A stretch of DNA of 48,214 bases from Lutibacter sp. (GCA_027449025.1 DAIDMK010000020.1:1-48214); one strand, 5' to 3'; positions 36,367 through 45,938 are shown, numbered from the stretch's first letter. The notes: generated by a model from the letters alone, not told the origin. Numbers and translations are program-made.

Positions 36367-36468
36367 GCGTTAGGGAGTGAAGCGGAAAGCCCGCAGTTAC
36401 GCTTTTGGGCGTAACGAGGACTTGCAGCGAAAAGCCCGACCCCCGCCTTTTCGGAGGGGGTAACGCCC
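36367..36468. repeat. Dispersed structured element, copy B
   Basis: It starts GCGTTAGGGA and ends TAACGCCC, so its ends GCGTTA and TAACGC are exactly complementary. The variable hairpin is GTTACGC-TTTTGG-GCGTAAC (36396-36415), and the GC-rich hairpin has arms CCCCCGCC and GGAGGGGG (36440-36460). It lies between two convergent genes, downstream of the RNase. Words shared with copy A (11453-11551) are GCGTTAGGGA, GAAAAGCCCGACC and CGCCCAAAA. Confidence 0.75.
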
Positions 36469-36488
36469 AAAAAATAATGGAACGAAAT

Positions 36489-37058
36489 TTAATTAAACCA
36501 GATGGTAAAATATTTGATTTTTACCAAATCTGGAATTTGCTCTAAAACCACTTCTGCCCGGCTAAAACTGTTTATGCCCAATTCTTTTTTATCAAAGGAA
36601 ATGGTGGCGTTCAATTCATCAATAAAAAGGGTTGCAGAGGTTAAGGTGGTTTCAACTTTATTTACCTTATAATGCGCTTTAATATCTTTGAAAGTAGATT
36701 GGAGTGAAATGCCTTTTGATGTTTTGTAACTCTTGTCAAATATTTGAATACTTTTAATTCCGGACGACTTGTCGTTAATATTTGTGGGCACAATTTCCAA
36801 CAATAAGTCTCCCTTTTTTGCGTAAATTAGATAGACATCATTTTCAACCGTAAACAATCTTTTGTCAATTTCTTTATCGGCGTACAAGTTGGAAACGATG
36901 GAATCTTTGGAGAAAATAGCGCTTAAATCTTTAATTTCAGTTTTGTCAGTCAAGGGTCCAACTTTGCCCTTTTCAATTAAAAATTGGTCTTTTTTGGTAC
37001 ATTGAATGAATAAAAATGAAGCAAGAAACAAATAAATTATTTTTTTGGTAAAGGACAT
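36489..37058 (-). CDS. Lipoprotein of unknown function
   Basis: From the ATG at 37058 the protein has about 189 residues and a clear lipoprotein signal (MSFTKKIIYLFLASFLFIQC, Cys20). An upstream in-frame ATG at 37097 would put 13 charged residues before the signal, so I prefer the inner start. The mature part is Lys/Asp-rich with beta-strand patterning (VYLIYAKKGDLLLEIVPTN, SGIKSIQIFDKSY) and no recognisable family. It lies 61 bp downstream of the HerA-like ATPase on the same strand and converges on the beta-CASP gene. Confidence 0.75.
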   Translation of the reverse strand: MSFTKKIIYLFLASFLFIQCTKKDQFLIEKGKVGPLTDKTEIKDLSAIFSKDSIVSNLYADKEIDKRLFTVENDVYLIYAKKGDLLLEIVPTNINDKSSGIKSIQIFDKSYKTSKGISLQSTFKDIKAHYKVNKVETTLTSATLFIDELNATISFDKKELGINSFSRAEVVLEQIPDLVKIKYFTIWFN

Positions 37059-37119
37059 CAACTGGGAATTATTTTTAATTAGTTTAACGGAGAACAAAGG
37101 ATTTTATTATTCTTAAATT

Positions 37120-38634
37120 TTAGATAACACGCTTTAAAATTCCCATAACCCCTCTGATGAAACTTGCACTAGTCACTACTTTTAAAATAGGATTCATGCG
37201 CGTGGAAGTTCTGCCTTTTGATGTTTTGGTTCCTTTACTTTCCGCTGTTTTCCTGCGTTCAAGATCCTCTTTTTCGACAATTTTATCAATTTTTTCAGTT
37301 AAAATCTCATAGGCACTTTCTCGATCAATAACCTCATTGTATTTATGATAAATACGTGAGTTGCCAATCAATTGTTTCAATTCACTGTCGGTTAATATGT
37401 CCATTCTGCTCATTGGGGCACGCATCATGGTACAAGCCAAGGGTGTTGGAATTCCTTTTTCATTTAAAACGGATACAAATGCTTCTCCTATTCCCATTTG
37501 GGTTAACACCTCGTCAACATTATAATACTCAGAATCGGGATAATTTTCTGCGGCTAATTTGATGGCTTTTCTATCTTTGGCGGTAAATGCGCGCAAAGCA
37601 TGTTGTACTTTTAAACCCAATTGTCCCAAGACATCATCTGGAACATCATTCGGATTTTGCGTTACGAAAAACAAACCGATGCCTTTTGACCGTATTAATT
37701 TTACGATATTTTCAATTTGAGAAAGCAGTGCTTTTGAGGCTTCATTGAAAATCAAGTGTGCTTCATCTATAAAAATGACCAATTCTGGACGCCCGCTATC
37801 GCCTTGTTCGGGGAAAGTTGCATAAACTTCGGCCAATAATTGCAGCATAAATGTTGAAAATAGCTTTGGTTTGTCTTGGATATCCGTTAAACGCAAAATA
37901 GAAATGATTCCTTTTCCATTTTCATCTATTCTCACCAAATCCTGAACATCAAAAGAGCGCTCGCCAAAAAATAAATTACCGCCTTGCTGCTCAATTTCGA
38001 CTATTTTTCGCAAAATTGCGCCAGTACTTGCAATGGAAATTAGGCCATATTCTTTTTGAATATCCTCTTTTCCTTCGGCAGTGGCATATTGCAGTATTTT
38101 TTTGAAATCTTTTAAATCCAACAAAGGGAATTTATGATCATCACAATACTTAAAAATGATAGAGACAATGCCACTTTGCGCATCAGACAATTCCAATATT
38201 CTGGAAAGTAAGACCGGACCAAATTCAGAAACCGTGGCTCGCAATCTAGTACCATCTTGTTCAGACAACGTAAGGATTTCAACAGGGAATTTTTTTGCTT
38301 CAAAAGGCAGTCCAATAGCGGCATGGCGTTCATCAATTTTAATATGGCCGGCACTCGGTTGCGCCAATCCGCTTAAATCACCTTTTACGTCCATTAGCAA
38401 AACAGGAATGCCCTTTTCAGATAAATTTTCGGCCATTACCTGTAAGGATTTTGTTTTTCCAGTTCCGGTAGCTCCAGAAATTAATCCATGCCTATTTAAT
38501 GTTTTTAATGGAACCTTTACAAAAGCATCTTTTATGGTTTTGCCATTTAACATCGCCGAACCTAAAATAAAATAATCGCCTTTGATTTGATAACTTTCAG
38601 TTATATGCTTAAAAAAAGTTTCTTCCCTTGTCAT
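37120..38634 (-). CDS. HerA-like / DUF853 P-loop ATPase
   Basis: This 504-residue protein has Walker A GATGTGKT (54-61), a DVKGDLSGLAQP segment, and Walker B LVIFIDEAHLIF near 288-299, followed by FFVTQNPNDVPDDVLGQLGLKVQHALRA. This is the HerA/FtsK-like fold of the DUF853 (YjgR) family, widely conserved but without an assigned role; DNA translocation is possible but unproven. The C-terminal 80 residues include a Lys/Arg/Thr-rich stretch that may contact nucleic acid. It starts divergently from queE across about 105 bp. Confidence 0.88.
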   Translation of the reverse strand: MTREETFFKHITESYQIKGDYFILGSAMLNGKTIKDAFVKVPLKTLNRHGLISGATGTGKTKSLQVMAENLSEKGIPVLLMDVKGDLSGLAQPSAGHIKIDERHAAIGLPFEAKKFPVEILTLSEQDGTRLRATVSEFGPVLLSRILELSDAQSGIVSIIFKYCDDHKFPLLDLKDFKKILQYATAEGKEDIQKEYGLISIASTGAILRKIVEIEQQGGNLFFGERSFDVQDLVRIDENGKGIISILRLTDIQDKPKLFSTFMLQLLAEVYATFPEQGDSGRPELVIFIDEAHLIFNEASKALLSQIENIVKLIRSKGIGLFFVTQNPNDVPDDVLGQLGLKVQHALRAFTAKDRKAIKLAAENYPDSEYYNVDEVLTQMGIGEAFVSVLNEKGIPTPLACTMMRAPMSRMDILTDSELKQLIGNSRIYHKYNEVIDRESAYEILTEKIDKIVEKEDLERRKTAESKGTKTSKGRTSTRMNPILKVVTSASFIRGVMGILKRVI

Positions 38635-38727
38635 CTTTAATAATTTTTATAAAAATAAGATATAAAACTGAAACTAAAAATTTGAAAAGAAATTAAGTTG
38701 CAAATATTAATTCCCGTTCCTAAATCT

Positions 38728-38735
38728 TATATTTG
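38728..38735 (+). promoter_or_regulatory. -7 promoter element of queE, adjacent to the start codon
   Basis: TATATTTG ends 5 bases before the ATG at 38740. Transcription would start at or very near the A of the ATG. The closest TTG is 27 bases upstream, too far for a normal -33. Confidence 0.5.
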
Positions 38736-38739
38736 CAGC

Positions 38740-39372
38740 ATGATAAATGCAAGTATAAAAGAATTAATGGATAAAGGCGAAATGCTCCCTTTAATGGAAG
38801 AATTTTACACCATTCAAGGCGAAGGATTTCATACGGGAAAAGCAGCTTATTTTATTAGAATTGGCGGTTGTGATGTAGGTTGCCATTGGTGTGATGTAAA
38901 AGAAAGCTGGAATGCAAAACTGCATCCGCCAACAACTGCAGACAGCATTGTGGAAAACGCCAAAAAATTTGCGAATACTGTTGTAATTACTGGTGGTGAA
39001 CCGCTTATGTGGGAATTGGATTATATTACTGATGCATTGCAAAATAACCATATAAAAACACATATTGAAACTTCAGGTGCTTATAAACTGAGCGGCACTT
39101 GGGACTGGATTTGCCTTTCTCCAAAAAAAACTAAATTACCTTTAGCGGATATTTATTTAAAATGCAATGAACTTAAAGTCATTGTTTTCAACAAAAACGA
39201 TTTTAAATTTGCAGAAGAACAAGCTGCTAAAGTTGGCTCTAATTGTGAATTATTTTTACAGCCAGAATGGAGTAACCGAGAAAAAATGATGCCATTAATT
39301 GTGGATTATGTGATGAAAAATCCTAAATGGAAGGTTTCCTTACAAACACATAAATATTTGAATATTCCTTAA
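38740..39372 (+). CDS. queE: 7-carboxy-7-deazaguanine synthase
   Basis: From the ATG at 38740 the protein has about 210 residues: FYTIQGEGFHTGKAAYFIRIGG, then the radical SAM cluster motif CDVGCHWCDVKESW (CxxxCxxC), then VVITGGEPLMWE. QueE rearranges 6-carboxytetrahydropterin to the deazaguanine core used for queuosine in tRNA. The reading frame continues upstream to 38698, but the conserved part starts later and a promoter box occupies 38728-38735, so I use the inner ATG. No other que gene is nearby. Confidence 0.93.
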   Translation: MINASIKELMDKGEMLPLMEEFYTIQGEGFHTGKAAYFIRIGGCDVGCHWCDVKESWNAKLHPPTTADSIVENAKKFANTVVITGGEPLMWELDYITDALQNNHIKTHIETSGAYKLSGTWDWICLSPKKTKLPLADIYLKCNELKVIVFNKNDFKFAEEQAAKVGSNCELFLQPEWSNREKMMPLIVDYVMKNPKWKVSLQTHKYLNIP

Positions 39373-39617
39373 TTTGGTTACTTTCAATAATATTTATAGT
39401 CAATTTATAAACCTTTTCATATTGTTCTCCCGAATCCGCACTTTTTTTTAGTTTATATTTTGGTGTTAAAATGCGGAAGTCAGGAAATTGCTTTTTAACT
39501 TAATTGCTACAATAGACCTTGCTTAATTTTGTTGAACTTTTTTAGTGGACTCTTTATTGCGGTTGCTATTTTAACGCAAAAGTTTAATAAGCATATTTAA
39601 ATTTCGCATTTAAAATA

Positions 39618-40913
39618 TTAATTTTTCTTCAGCTGTTTCTGAATTTTTTCAATGGCCGATTCAATAGGCTTATCTGGCTCAATAACATTATAGGCGCCCC
39701 AAAAATCTGGATCTTGAAATCCAGAAGTATTGTCGCTCATAATTACGGAAGGTCTTAATCTATCCTTAGATTTAGGAAGTTGGCCGTCGTCGCTTTTTTC
39801 CCAATCGGTGACCGCCATTTCAATAGTTGTGTAATAGATTGTATTAAACCATTTTTTAGCCCAGTCAATTTTAAATCCCAGTTCAATTCTGCTGTATCCA
39901 TAAACCCATTTGCCTTCTTTTTCTCGATAATCAATCTGATAATAGGCTTTAATTGGAATAACATCTGCATTTTTAGGTTTTTTAACGATAAAGTAGCGAC
40001 TTGCTTTTTGTTTGTTTTCAAGGTTTAAATAGAACTTGGCATTGGTTAAAGCCAATGTTTGTGCATCAATGAATAATTTTCCATAAAAATAGGGCTCATT
40101 GATATATTTTTTCTGTTTAAAATTTATAACATGAATAAGCCTGTTGTCAATTTTTGTGGAGTTGTCAAAAGTAAAATCATAAATACTAAGCATATCTTCA
40201 TCAAATATCATTGCTGTATTTTTCATGATGTCAATATATAAATTGCTAAATGGTCCGCCCCTGAGTTTAAAAGCCACGGTGTCTAATTTGTTGTAATCCG
40301 TGCTTTTACGCGCTTTATATATTTTTAAAATATCGCTTTTATCAGTGGTGTAAGGTTGTTTGTAAATTTCAATTACGGCTTCGGAAAGCGATACATAAGT
40401 CCTTCTTTTTTTGATGGTTTCTCTATAGAATGAAGTCATTTTTAGGTCGTCATTATAATAATTGCTACCTTTTCTTTTTAGCATTTCTAGGACTAAAGAT
40501 GTGGCGTCTTTTACATTAATTTTAACTTCAGAAAGTTCTTCTATATATGTTTCAAGTCTTACAATAGAGTTGTCTTTGTCGAAATCAGATAAACTGAGCA
40601 CTTTACTGGTATAGCCTAAAAATGAAACAGTTACCCTGCGGTTTGTATATTTTTTTGGTGCTTTCAATAAAAAATCACCTTGGGTATTTGTAATGGTACT
40701 AATATTTGTCCCATTAATCAGTACTGTTGCAAATTCCAATGGTTTTTTTGTTTTGCTATCAATAACACTCCCTCGATATTCGTTAAATCCAATGGTGTCA
40801 TTGAGAATTTTATTGGTTGCGTAACTGGAATTTTGAAATCCGACAATGATAAGCATTAGATAAAAGGAAGTAATAAAAGATTTTCTGGCTGAAAATAGAC
40901 CTTGTTTTATCAT
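39618..40913 (-). CDS. Carboxypeptidase-regulatory-like domain protein, exported
   Basis: From the ATG at 40913 the protein has about 431 residues. A signal peptide (FYLMLIIVGFQNSSYA) is followed by a CarboxypepD_reg-like beta-sandwich at about 45-125 (GSVIDSKTKKPLEFATVLINGTNISTITNTQGDF...), the domain that often starts TonB-dependent receptors in Bacteroidota. The rest (SFYRETIKKRRTYVSLSEAVIEIYKQPY...) resembles the body of DUF5686-like exported proteins but without a beta-barrel. It is probably periplasmic or outer-membrane associated. The start at 40955 would sit upstream of the AT-rich promoter-like region and is less likely. Confidence 0.75.
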   Translation of the reverse strand: MIKQGLFSARKSFITSFYLMLIIVGFQNSSYATNKILNDTIGFNEYRGSVIDSKTKKPLEFATVLINGTNISTITNTQGDFLLKAPKKYTNRRVTVSFLGYTSKVLSLSDFDKDNSIVRLETYIEELSEVKINVKDATSLVLEMLKRKGSNYYNDDLKMTSFYRETIKKRRTYVSLSEAVIEIYKQPYTTDKSDILKIYKARKSTDYNKLDTVAFKLRGGPFSNLYIDIMKNTAMIFDEDMLSIYDFTFDNSTKIDNRLIHVINFKQKKYINEPYFYGKLFIDAQTLALTNAKFYLNLENKQKASRYFIVKKPKNADVIPIKAYYQIDYREKEGKWVYGYSRIELGFKIDWAKKWFNTIYYTTIEMAVTDWEKSDDGQLPKSKDRLRPSVIMSDNTSGFQDPDFWGAYNVIEPDKPIESAIEKIQKQLKKN

Positions 40914-40984
40914 GGTTAGCAAGTTTAAGTTAAGAACACAAATTTGGCTATACAATATACAAAATTTTCAATAAGTTTTAAATT

Positions 40985-41015
40985 TAAAAAGGAACTGTAT
41001 TGCTACAATTCCTTT
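40985..41015 (-). terminator. Terminator after the peptidyl-dipeptidase gene
   Basis: On the minus strand GGAATTGTA and TACAGTTCC pair around GCAA with one wobble, preceded by A's and followed by a T-run. It lies just after the gene ending at 41024. Confidence 0.8.
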
Positions 41016-41023
41016 TTAAGGTT

Positions 41024-43189
41024 TTAGATTTTTGATTTTGGAACCGGAAAACCACGATCTCGAAGCAGGGCGTCAATTTTAGCATCTCTTCCACGAAATT
41101 CTCTGAAAGCTTCTGCAGGATCCACGGAATTTCTTGGAGCAAATAAATATTTTACCATTTTTGCTGCCAATTCTTTGTCGTAAAATCCGCCAGCCGCTTC
41201 TTCAAATGCTTCTGCGGCATCTGCGGTAAGCACATCAGCCCACATATATCCATAATAGGCAGTGGCGTAGCCTTCTCCAGAAAAAACATGACCAAAATGA
41301 GGTGTTCTGTGGCGCATCACCAATTCTTTTGGCATATTTATAGCAGCTAAAGTTTCTTTTTCAAAAGCGGCTACATCAATATTTGATGGGTCAGCCAAAT
41401 GAAATTTCATATCCATAATTGCTGAAGCCAAATATTCAGTGGTGGAAAATCCTTGGTTAAAGGTCGAAGATTTTTTAATTTTTGCAACCAGAGCTGCAGG
41501 AATTGCTTCACCAGTTTTATAATGCACCAAAAATTGGTTGATTACTTTATCGGTAGATAGCCAACGCTCCAATACTTGCGATTGAAATTCGGTATAATCC
41601 CTAACGCCTCCGTTAAGTGTTGGATATTTTACGTTCGCTGAAAAGAAATGCAGGGCGTGACCAAATTCGTGCAAAAATGTTGTGGCATCATCCCAAGAAA
41701 CCAAAACGGCTTCACCCGGACCCGGTTTTACGAAATTTGAATTGTTTGAGCCCAAAACGGTTTGTTTGCCATTAAATGTTGAGTAATCTCTATAAGTTGT
41801 GGCCCAAGCACCAGATTTTTTTCCTTGTCGCGCAAAAGGATCCAAGTACCACAATCCGATATATTCACCAGTTGATTTGTTGGTTACTTCCCAAACTTTC
41901 ACCTCTTCATGAAACACGGGAACAGATCCTTCCGGAACAGGCGTAAACTTGAAATTAAATACTTCATCAGCTACAAAAAATAAGGCTTGGGTTAATTTAT
42001 CCAATTGTAAATATTGTTTTACTTCATCAGAATCCAAATTGTATTTTTCTTTTCTTACCTTTTCTGCATAATAACGATAATCCCAAGGTTCGATGGTGAT
42101 ATTGTCATTATTTTTATTAGCAATTGCTTGCATATCAGCAACTTCTTCTTTAACTCTTGCAATGGCTGAAGGCCAAACGGCATTCATAAGTGCCATGGCG
42201 TTTTCGGGTGTTTTAGCCATTCTGTTTTGTAGACGCCATTCGGCAAAATTATCAAAACCTAAAAGTGCCACACGTTCTTTTCTGAGCTTCAGAATTTTGG
42301 CCACATTTTCTTTATTGTCAAATTGATCGTTATTATCGCAACGTGAATAGTAGTTTTTCCAAACTTTTTCGCGCAATGCTCTTTCATCAGAATAGGTTAA
42401 GAAAGGCGCCATGGAAGATCTTGTATTGGTAATGGCATATTCTCCTTCACGACCTTTGTCTTTGGCTGCTTTTTCGGCTGCTTTAATCATAGATTCCGAT
42501 AATCCGCTTAATTGGTTTTTTGTTAAGTAAACCACATAATTTTCTTCATCGGCTAAAATATTGTTTGAAAAATTGGTGTATATTGAAGAAAGTTCTTTGT
42601 TAATTGCTGCGTAACGGGCTTTTTTTACATCATCCAATTCTGCGCCGTCCATGGCAAATCTTTCATAAATAAGTTTTGCAACCCGTTGTTGGTCTGCTTC
42701 TAACGGATTTTTTAAAGAATTTTCATAAACTGTTTTAATTCTGTCAAATAATTTTTTGTTTTGAGAGATTTTTGAATGAAACTCCGACATAATAGGAGCC
42801 ATTTCTCCTTGAATTTTTCTGAATTCCGGCGATGATAAATTGGCGCTCCAGATTCCGTAGTACTTTTGAACCCTATCGAGAATTTCTCCCGATTTTTCTA
42901 GCATCACAATGGTGTTTTCGAAAGTTGGTACTTCTGGATTGTTGGTGATGGCATCAATTTCTGCTAAATTTAGGGCCATTCCTTTTTCTAAGGCAGGTTT
43001 AATGTCCTGAAGATTCATTTTGTCAAAAGAGGGAACGCCACCATAAGGACCAGTCCATTTTTCTAATAACACATTGTTGTTTTGCATAGTTGCCGCTTTT
43101 TCTTTGTTTTGGGCAAATGTAGTAGAAACTATTAAAGTGCAAATAATAACCGACCTTAAAGTTATTGATGCAAAATATTTATTCATCAT
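41024..43189 (-). CDS. dcp: Peptidyl-dipeptidase, M3 family
   Basis: This 721-residue zinc peptidase has the M3 motif HEFGHALHFF and a distal Glu in the usual position. The N-terminus is a signal peptide ending in TTFAQ, so it works in the periplasm, as expected for Dcp, which removes C-terminal dipeptides. Length and the end region (FAPRNSVDPAEAFREFRGRDAKIDALL) agree with Dcp. Two adjacent Met codons start the frame. It is a separate unit with its own terminator. Confidence 0.92.
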   Translation of the reverse strand: MMNKYFASITLRSVIICTLIVSTTFAQNKEKAATMQNNNVLLEKWTGPYGGVPSFDKMNLQDIKPALEKGMALNLAEIDAITNNPEVPTFENTIVMLEKSGEILDRVQKYYGIWSANLSSPEFRKIQGEMAPIMSEFHSKISQNKKLFDRIKTVYENSLKNPLEADQQRVAKLIYERFAMDGAELDDVKKARYAAINKELSSIYTNFSNNILADEENYVVYLTKNQLSGLSESMIKAAEKAAKDKGREGEYAITNTRSSMAPFLTYSDERALREKVWKNYYSRCDNNDQFDNKENVAKILKLRKERVALLGFDNFAEWRLQNRMAKTPENAMALMNAVWPSAIARVKEEVADMQAIANKNNDNITIEPWDYRYYAEKVRKEKYNLDSDEVKQYLQLDKLTQALFFVADEVFNFKFTPVPEGSVPVFHEEVKVWEVTNKSTGEYIGLWYLDPFARQGKKSGAWATTYRDYSTFNGKQTVLGSNNSNFVKPGPGEAVLVSWDDATTFLHEFGHALHFFSANVKYPTLNGGVRDYTEFQSQVLERWLSTDKVINQFLVHYKTGEAIPAALVAKIKKSSTFNQGFSTTEYLASAIMDMKFHLADPSNIDVAAFEKETLAAINMPKELVMRHRTPHFGHVFSGEGYATAYYGYMWADVLTADAAEAFEEAAGGFYDKELAAKMVKYLFAPRNSVDPAEAFREFRGRDAKIDALLRDRGFPVPKSKI

Positions 43190-43362
43190 TGGTTGGGTTT
43201 TTAGGGAAGCTAATTATGTAACGAAGCTTATTTGTTTAGATGTTCAAATTTAAATATTTATAAGCAATAATTTCCTATCTAAAGGTAGTTTATATTCGTT
43301 TTAAAGAAGAGATAATTATTTTGAATAGATTAAAATGTTGAGGTTTTGGGTTGAGTTTATTA

Positions 43363-43806
43363 TTAAAAACGGACTTGTTCTTTTCTCATAAAATTTAAAT
43401 AAAATTTAGTGCCTTTTCCCAATACACTATCATTTTTAATGATAATAGGTGTACATTCTGATCTTGAAACATTTCCATCCTGATTTTTTGGTGTGGAGAA
43501 ATACCATAGAATAGTTATTTCATTTTTAGCTTTATCAGTAGTTTCTTTTGTAAACTCAGGTTGTTTAAATAACTGGCTAAGAGCTTTCATTCTACCTATT
43601 TTTGGAACTATTACAACCACGGAAGCGCCCATAATTTCTTTCACTTTATCTAAACTTATACCGTTCTCTATAGTGGCGATTTTAGTGGTTTGCTCCGTTA
43701 GAAATGCACTGAAGGTTGGGTAATTTTTTTCCTTTGCTTCTTGAGAATACAAAACGCTGGAAATTAGAAAGAAAATTAAAACAGTGGAAATAAAAGTTCT
43801 TTTCAT
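43363..43806 (-). CDS. Small exported protein of unknown function
   Basis: From the ATG at 43806 the protein has about 147 residues, with a signal peptide (MKRTFISTVLIFFLISSVLYS) followed by Gln-Glu. The mature part contains ISLDKVKEIMGASVVVIVPKIG, which has the shape of the small BamE/SmpA-like lipoprotein-fold proteins (a helix ending in a Gly-rich turn), but I am not sure of this. An upstream ATG at 43860 would add 18 hydrophobic residues before a complete signal and is less likely. The gene is isolated from its neighbours. Confidence 0.7.
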   Translation of the reverse strand: MKRTFISTVLIFFLISSVLYSQEAKEKNYPTFSAFLTEQTTKIATIENGISLDKVKEIMGASVVVIVPKIGRMKALSQLFKQPEFTKETTDKAKNEITILWYFSTPKNQDGNVSRSECTPIIIKNDSVLGKGTKFYLNFMRKEQVRF

Positions 43807-43941
43807 TAGACCAATATACAAAAAAACCTTAAAAGCAATGAAATACAAGATTTTTGACAAATTATGTATTTAAATTCTAAAGTAACGAATTCGTCACAAA
43901 GATTGTGCTAGTACCTGTTACAACCTGCTTTGTATTTTAAC

Positions 43942-43970
43942 AAAAAAAGGAACTACAATTAAGTAATTCC
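43942..43970 (-). terminator. Terminator after lysS
   Basis: On the minus strand GGAATTAC and GTAGTTCC pair (one wobble) around TTAATT and are followed by seven T's. It lies about 45 bp past the lysS stop. Confidence 0.82.
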
Positions 43971-44015
43971 TCTTCTATTTATTCTGAAATAATAAATTAA
44001 ATTCAGTTAATGTTT

Positions 44016-45713
44016 TTATTTTCCTAACTCAACAAACAAACCTTCTTCGGTATTGTTAATTTTCGCTATGTTTTTCTTGGTCAAATCCTTAATGGTTTTA
44101 TCCCATTTTTTATTGCTTAAACCAGATTGTGTTTTTAAGTCGTTTAAAAGCATTGGAGAATTCGCTTTTAAAATATTGAAAATAGCTTTTTCATCTTCGC
44201 TCATTTCAACCGCTTTTTTCTCTGGTCTCATTTGGGGAAAGAATAAAACTTCCTGAATAGAGCTGTTGTTGGTCATGAACATCACCAAACGGTCGATTCC
44301 AATACCAATTCCTGATGTTGGTGGCATACCGTATTCCAAAGCACGTAAAAAATCCTGGTCAATAAACATGGCTTCATCATCACCTTTTTCAGTCAATTTT
44401 AATTGCTCTTCAAAACGTGCGCGTTGCTCAATTGGGTCGTTTAACTCAGAATAGGCATTTGCCAATTCTTTGCCGTTTACCATTAGTTCAAAACGCTCTG
44501 TTAGAGCAGGATTTGAGCGGTGTTCTTTGGTGAGTGGACTCATTTCTTTTGGGTAATCGGTGATAAATGTTGGCTGAATATAATGGTGTTCGCATGTTGA
44601 ACCGAATAGTTCATCAATCAATTTGCCTATACCCATAGTTTCATCTACAGCAACACCCACTTTTTTGCAAACTTCTTTCAATTCGTTTTCACCCATTCCG
44701 GCAACATCAAAACCGGTATGTATTTTTATCGCTTCCAAAATTGGAACTCTCGGATAAGGTGCTTTAAAGCTCACCATATTTTCGCCTATTTGAACTTCTG
44801 GTGTACCATTGCTATCCATCGCCACTTTTTCTAACAACTCTTCGGTCATATTCATCATCCAATGGTAATCTTTGTAGGCAACATACAATTCCATTACGGT
44901 AAATTCCGGATTGTGGGTTCTGTCCATTCCTTCATTTCTAAAGTCTTTTGAGAACTCATAAACAGCATCAAATCCGCCAACAATCAATCTTTTTAGATAC
45001 AATTCGTTGGCTATTCGCAAGTACAAAGGCATATCCAAGGCATTGTGATGCGTTTTAAAAGGTCGCGCTGCTGCACCGCCAGGAATTGGCTGTAATATGG
45101 GTGTTTCAACTTCCAAATAATTGCGTTTGTTGAAGAAATCACGAATTGAATTCGTAATTTTTGTGCGTTTTATAAAGGTTTCTTTTACATGATCATTTAC
45201 AATTAAATCCACATATCGTTGGCGATATCTTAACTCAGCATCAGAAAAAGCATCGTGCACTTTCCCATCGGCACCTGTTTTAACAACTGGCAACGGACGT
45301 AAACTTTTGGAAAGTACTGTTAATTCCTTCACATTTACCGATTCTTCGCCGACTTTTGTTTTAAAAACGTCACCTTTAATACCAATAATATCACCCATAT
45401 CCAATAATTTTTTGAATACGGTATTGTACATGGTTCCTTCATCATCAGAAGAAATTTCATCGCGGTTGATGTAAATTTGCATCCTTCCGCTGGCATCTTT
45501 TAGCTCGGCAAAAGAAGCTTTTCCCATTATTCTCCTACTCATCATCCTTCCCGCCAAAACAACTTCTTTTCCTTCAAAAGCATCAAAGTTTGCTAAGATA
45601 TCCTTTATGGTTGCGGTTGTTTTAAATTCTTCGGCAGGATATGGGTTGATACCCAATTCACGTAACTTTTGTAAGGATTCCCTTCTTATTATTTCAAGTG
45701 GCGATAATTGCAT
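44016..45713 (-). CDS. lysS: Lysyl-tRNA synthetase, class II
   Basis: From the ATG at 45713 the enzyme has about 565 residues. The OB-fold anticodon-binding domain occupies about 40-150; class II motif 2 is [20 protein letters not shown] and motif 3 is [12 protein letters not shown]. After the usual end ([10 protein letters not shown]) about 70 extra residues follow, ending in a small helical, possibly winged-helix, segment ([24 protein letters not shown]). The frame extends to an ATG at 45767, but a TATCTTTG promoter box at 45753-45760 lies between the two, so the inner start is better supported. It charges tRNA-Lys. Confidence 0.95.
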   Translation of the reverse strand: MQLSPLEIIRRESLQKLRELGINPYPAEEFKTTATIKDILANFDAFEGKEVVLAGRMMSRRIMGKASFAELKDASGRMQIYINRDEISSDDEGTMYNTVFKKLLDMGDIIGIKGDVFKTKVGEESVNVKELTVLSKSLRPLPVVKTGADGKVHDAFSDAELRYRQRYVDLIVNDHVKETFIKRTKITNSIRDFFNKRNYLEVETPILQPIPGGAAARPFKTHHNALDMPLYLRIANELYLKRLIVGGFDAVYEFSKDFRNEGMDRTHNPEFTVMELYVAYKDYHWMMNMTEELLEKVAMDSNGTPEVQIGENMVSFKAPYPRVPILEAIKIHTGFDVAGMGENELKEVCKKVGVAVDETMGIGKLIDELFGSTCEHHYIQPTFITDYPKEMSPLTKEHRSNPALTERFELMVNGKELANAYSELNDPIEQRARFEEQLKLTEKGDDEAMFIDQDFLRALEYGMPPTSGIGIGIDRLVMFMTNNSSIQEVLFFPQMRPEKKAVEMSEDEKAIFNILKANSPMLLNDLKTQSGLSNKKWDKTIKDLTKKNIAKINNTEEGLFVELGK

Positions 45714-45752
45714 TTCAAGGTGTTTTAGTATTACTTTTTTATTGATAGGGAG

Positions 45753-45760
45753 CAAAGATA
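45753..45760 (-). promoter_or_regulatory. -7 promoter element of lysS
   Basis: On the minus strand TATCTTTG fits TAnnTTTG. The transcript would start near 45748 with a leader of about 35 nt before the ATG at 45713. Confidence 0.55.
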
Positions 45761-45808
45761 CAATCAATTCAGAAAAATAAGTAATTTAGAAAGAAAAAGT
45801 GTTTGGAA

Positions 45809-45838
45809 TTTGAAATTCAATAAAAATTAATATATTTG
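45809..45838 (+). promoter_or_regulatory. Promoter of a candidate small RNA
   Basis: TTTG (45809-45812) and TATATTTG (45831-45838) are 18 bases apart, the same arrangement as at rpmE2. It faces away from lysS, and no open reading frame follows. Confidence 0.65.
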
Positions 45839-45843
45839 CGTAT

Positions 45844-45937
45844 CGCTGTGTTGGCGATTTTTGTGTTGTTCTGGCGTTTTTACGCCAAGGTTTTTTAAAC
45901 CAATGGAAAGCTTCCCGAAATCCGGGACGCTTTTTTT
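45844..45937 (+). ncRNA. Candidate small RNA with four hairpins
   Basis: The unit runs from the promoter above to an intrinsic terminator. Hairpins in order are ATCGC/GCGAT (45842-45858), TGGCGT/ACGCCA around TTTT (45872-45887), GGTTT/AAACC (45889-45901), and the terminator stem. No reading frame longer than a few codons fits. Nearest plus-strand gene upstream is queE, more than 6 kb away, so the terminator has no protein gene to serve. The RNA family is not one I recognise; 6S-Flavo would be expected to be one long hairpin, which this is not. A second group of hairpins follows at 45939-45982. Confidence 0.55.
45909..45937 (+). terminator. Terminator of the candidate small RNA
   Basis: AGC and TCCCG pair with CGGGA and GCT around AAATC (one internal T-C mismatch), followed by a run of seven T's. 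Confidence 0.8.
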
Positions 45938-45938
45938 A

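Noticed and set aside
45714-45767. Upstream lysS start at 45767
   Set aside because: It lies upstream of the TATCTTTG box and would add 18 non-conserved residues.
45844-45937. Candidate small RNA as SRP (4.5S) or 6S RNA
   Set aside because: It lacks the SRP GGAAG/AGCAG core and does not fold into the single long hairpin expected of 6S.
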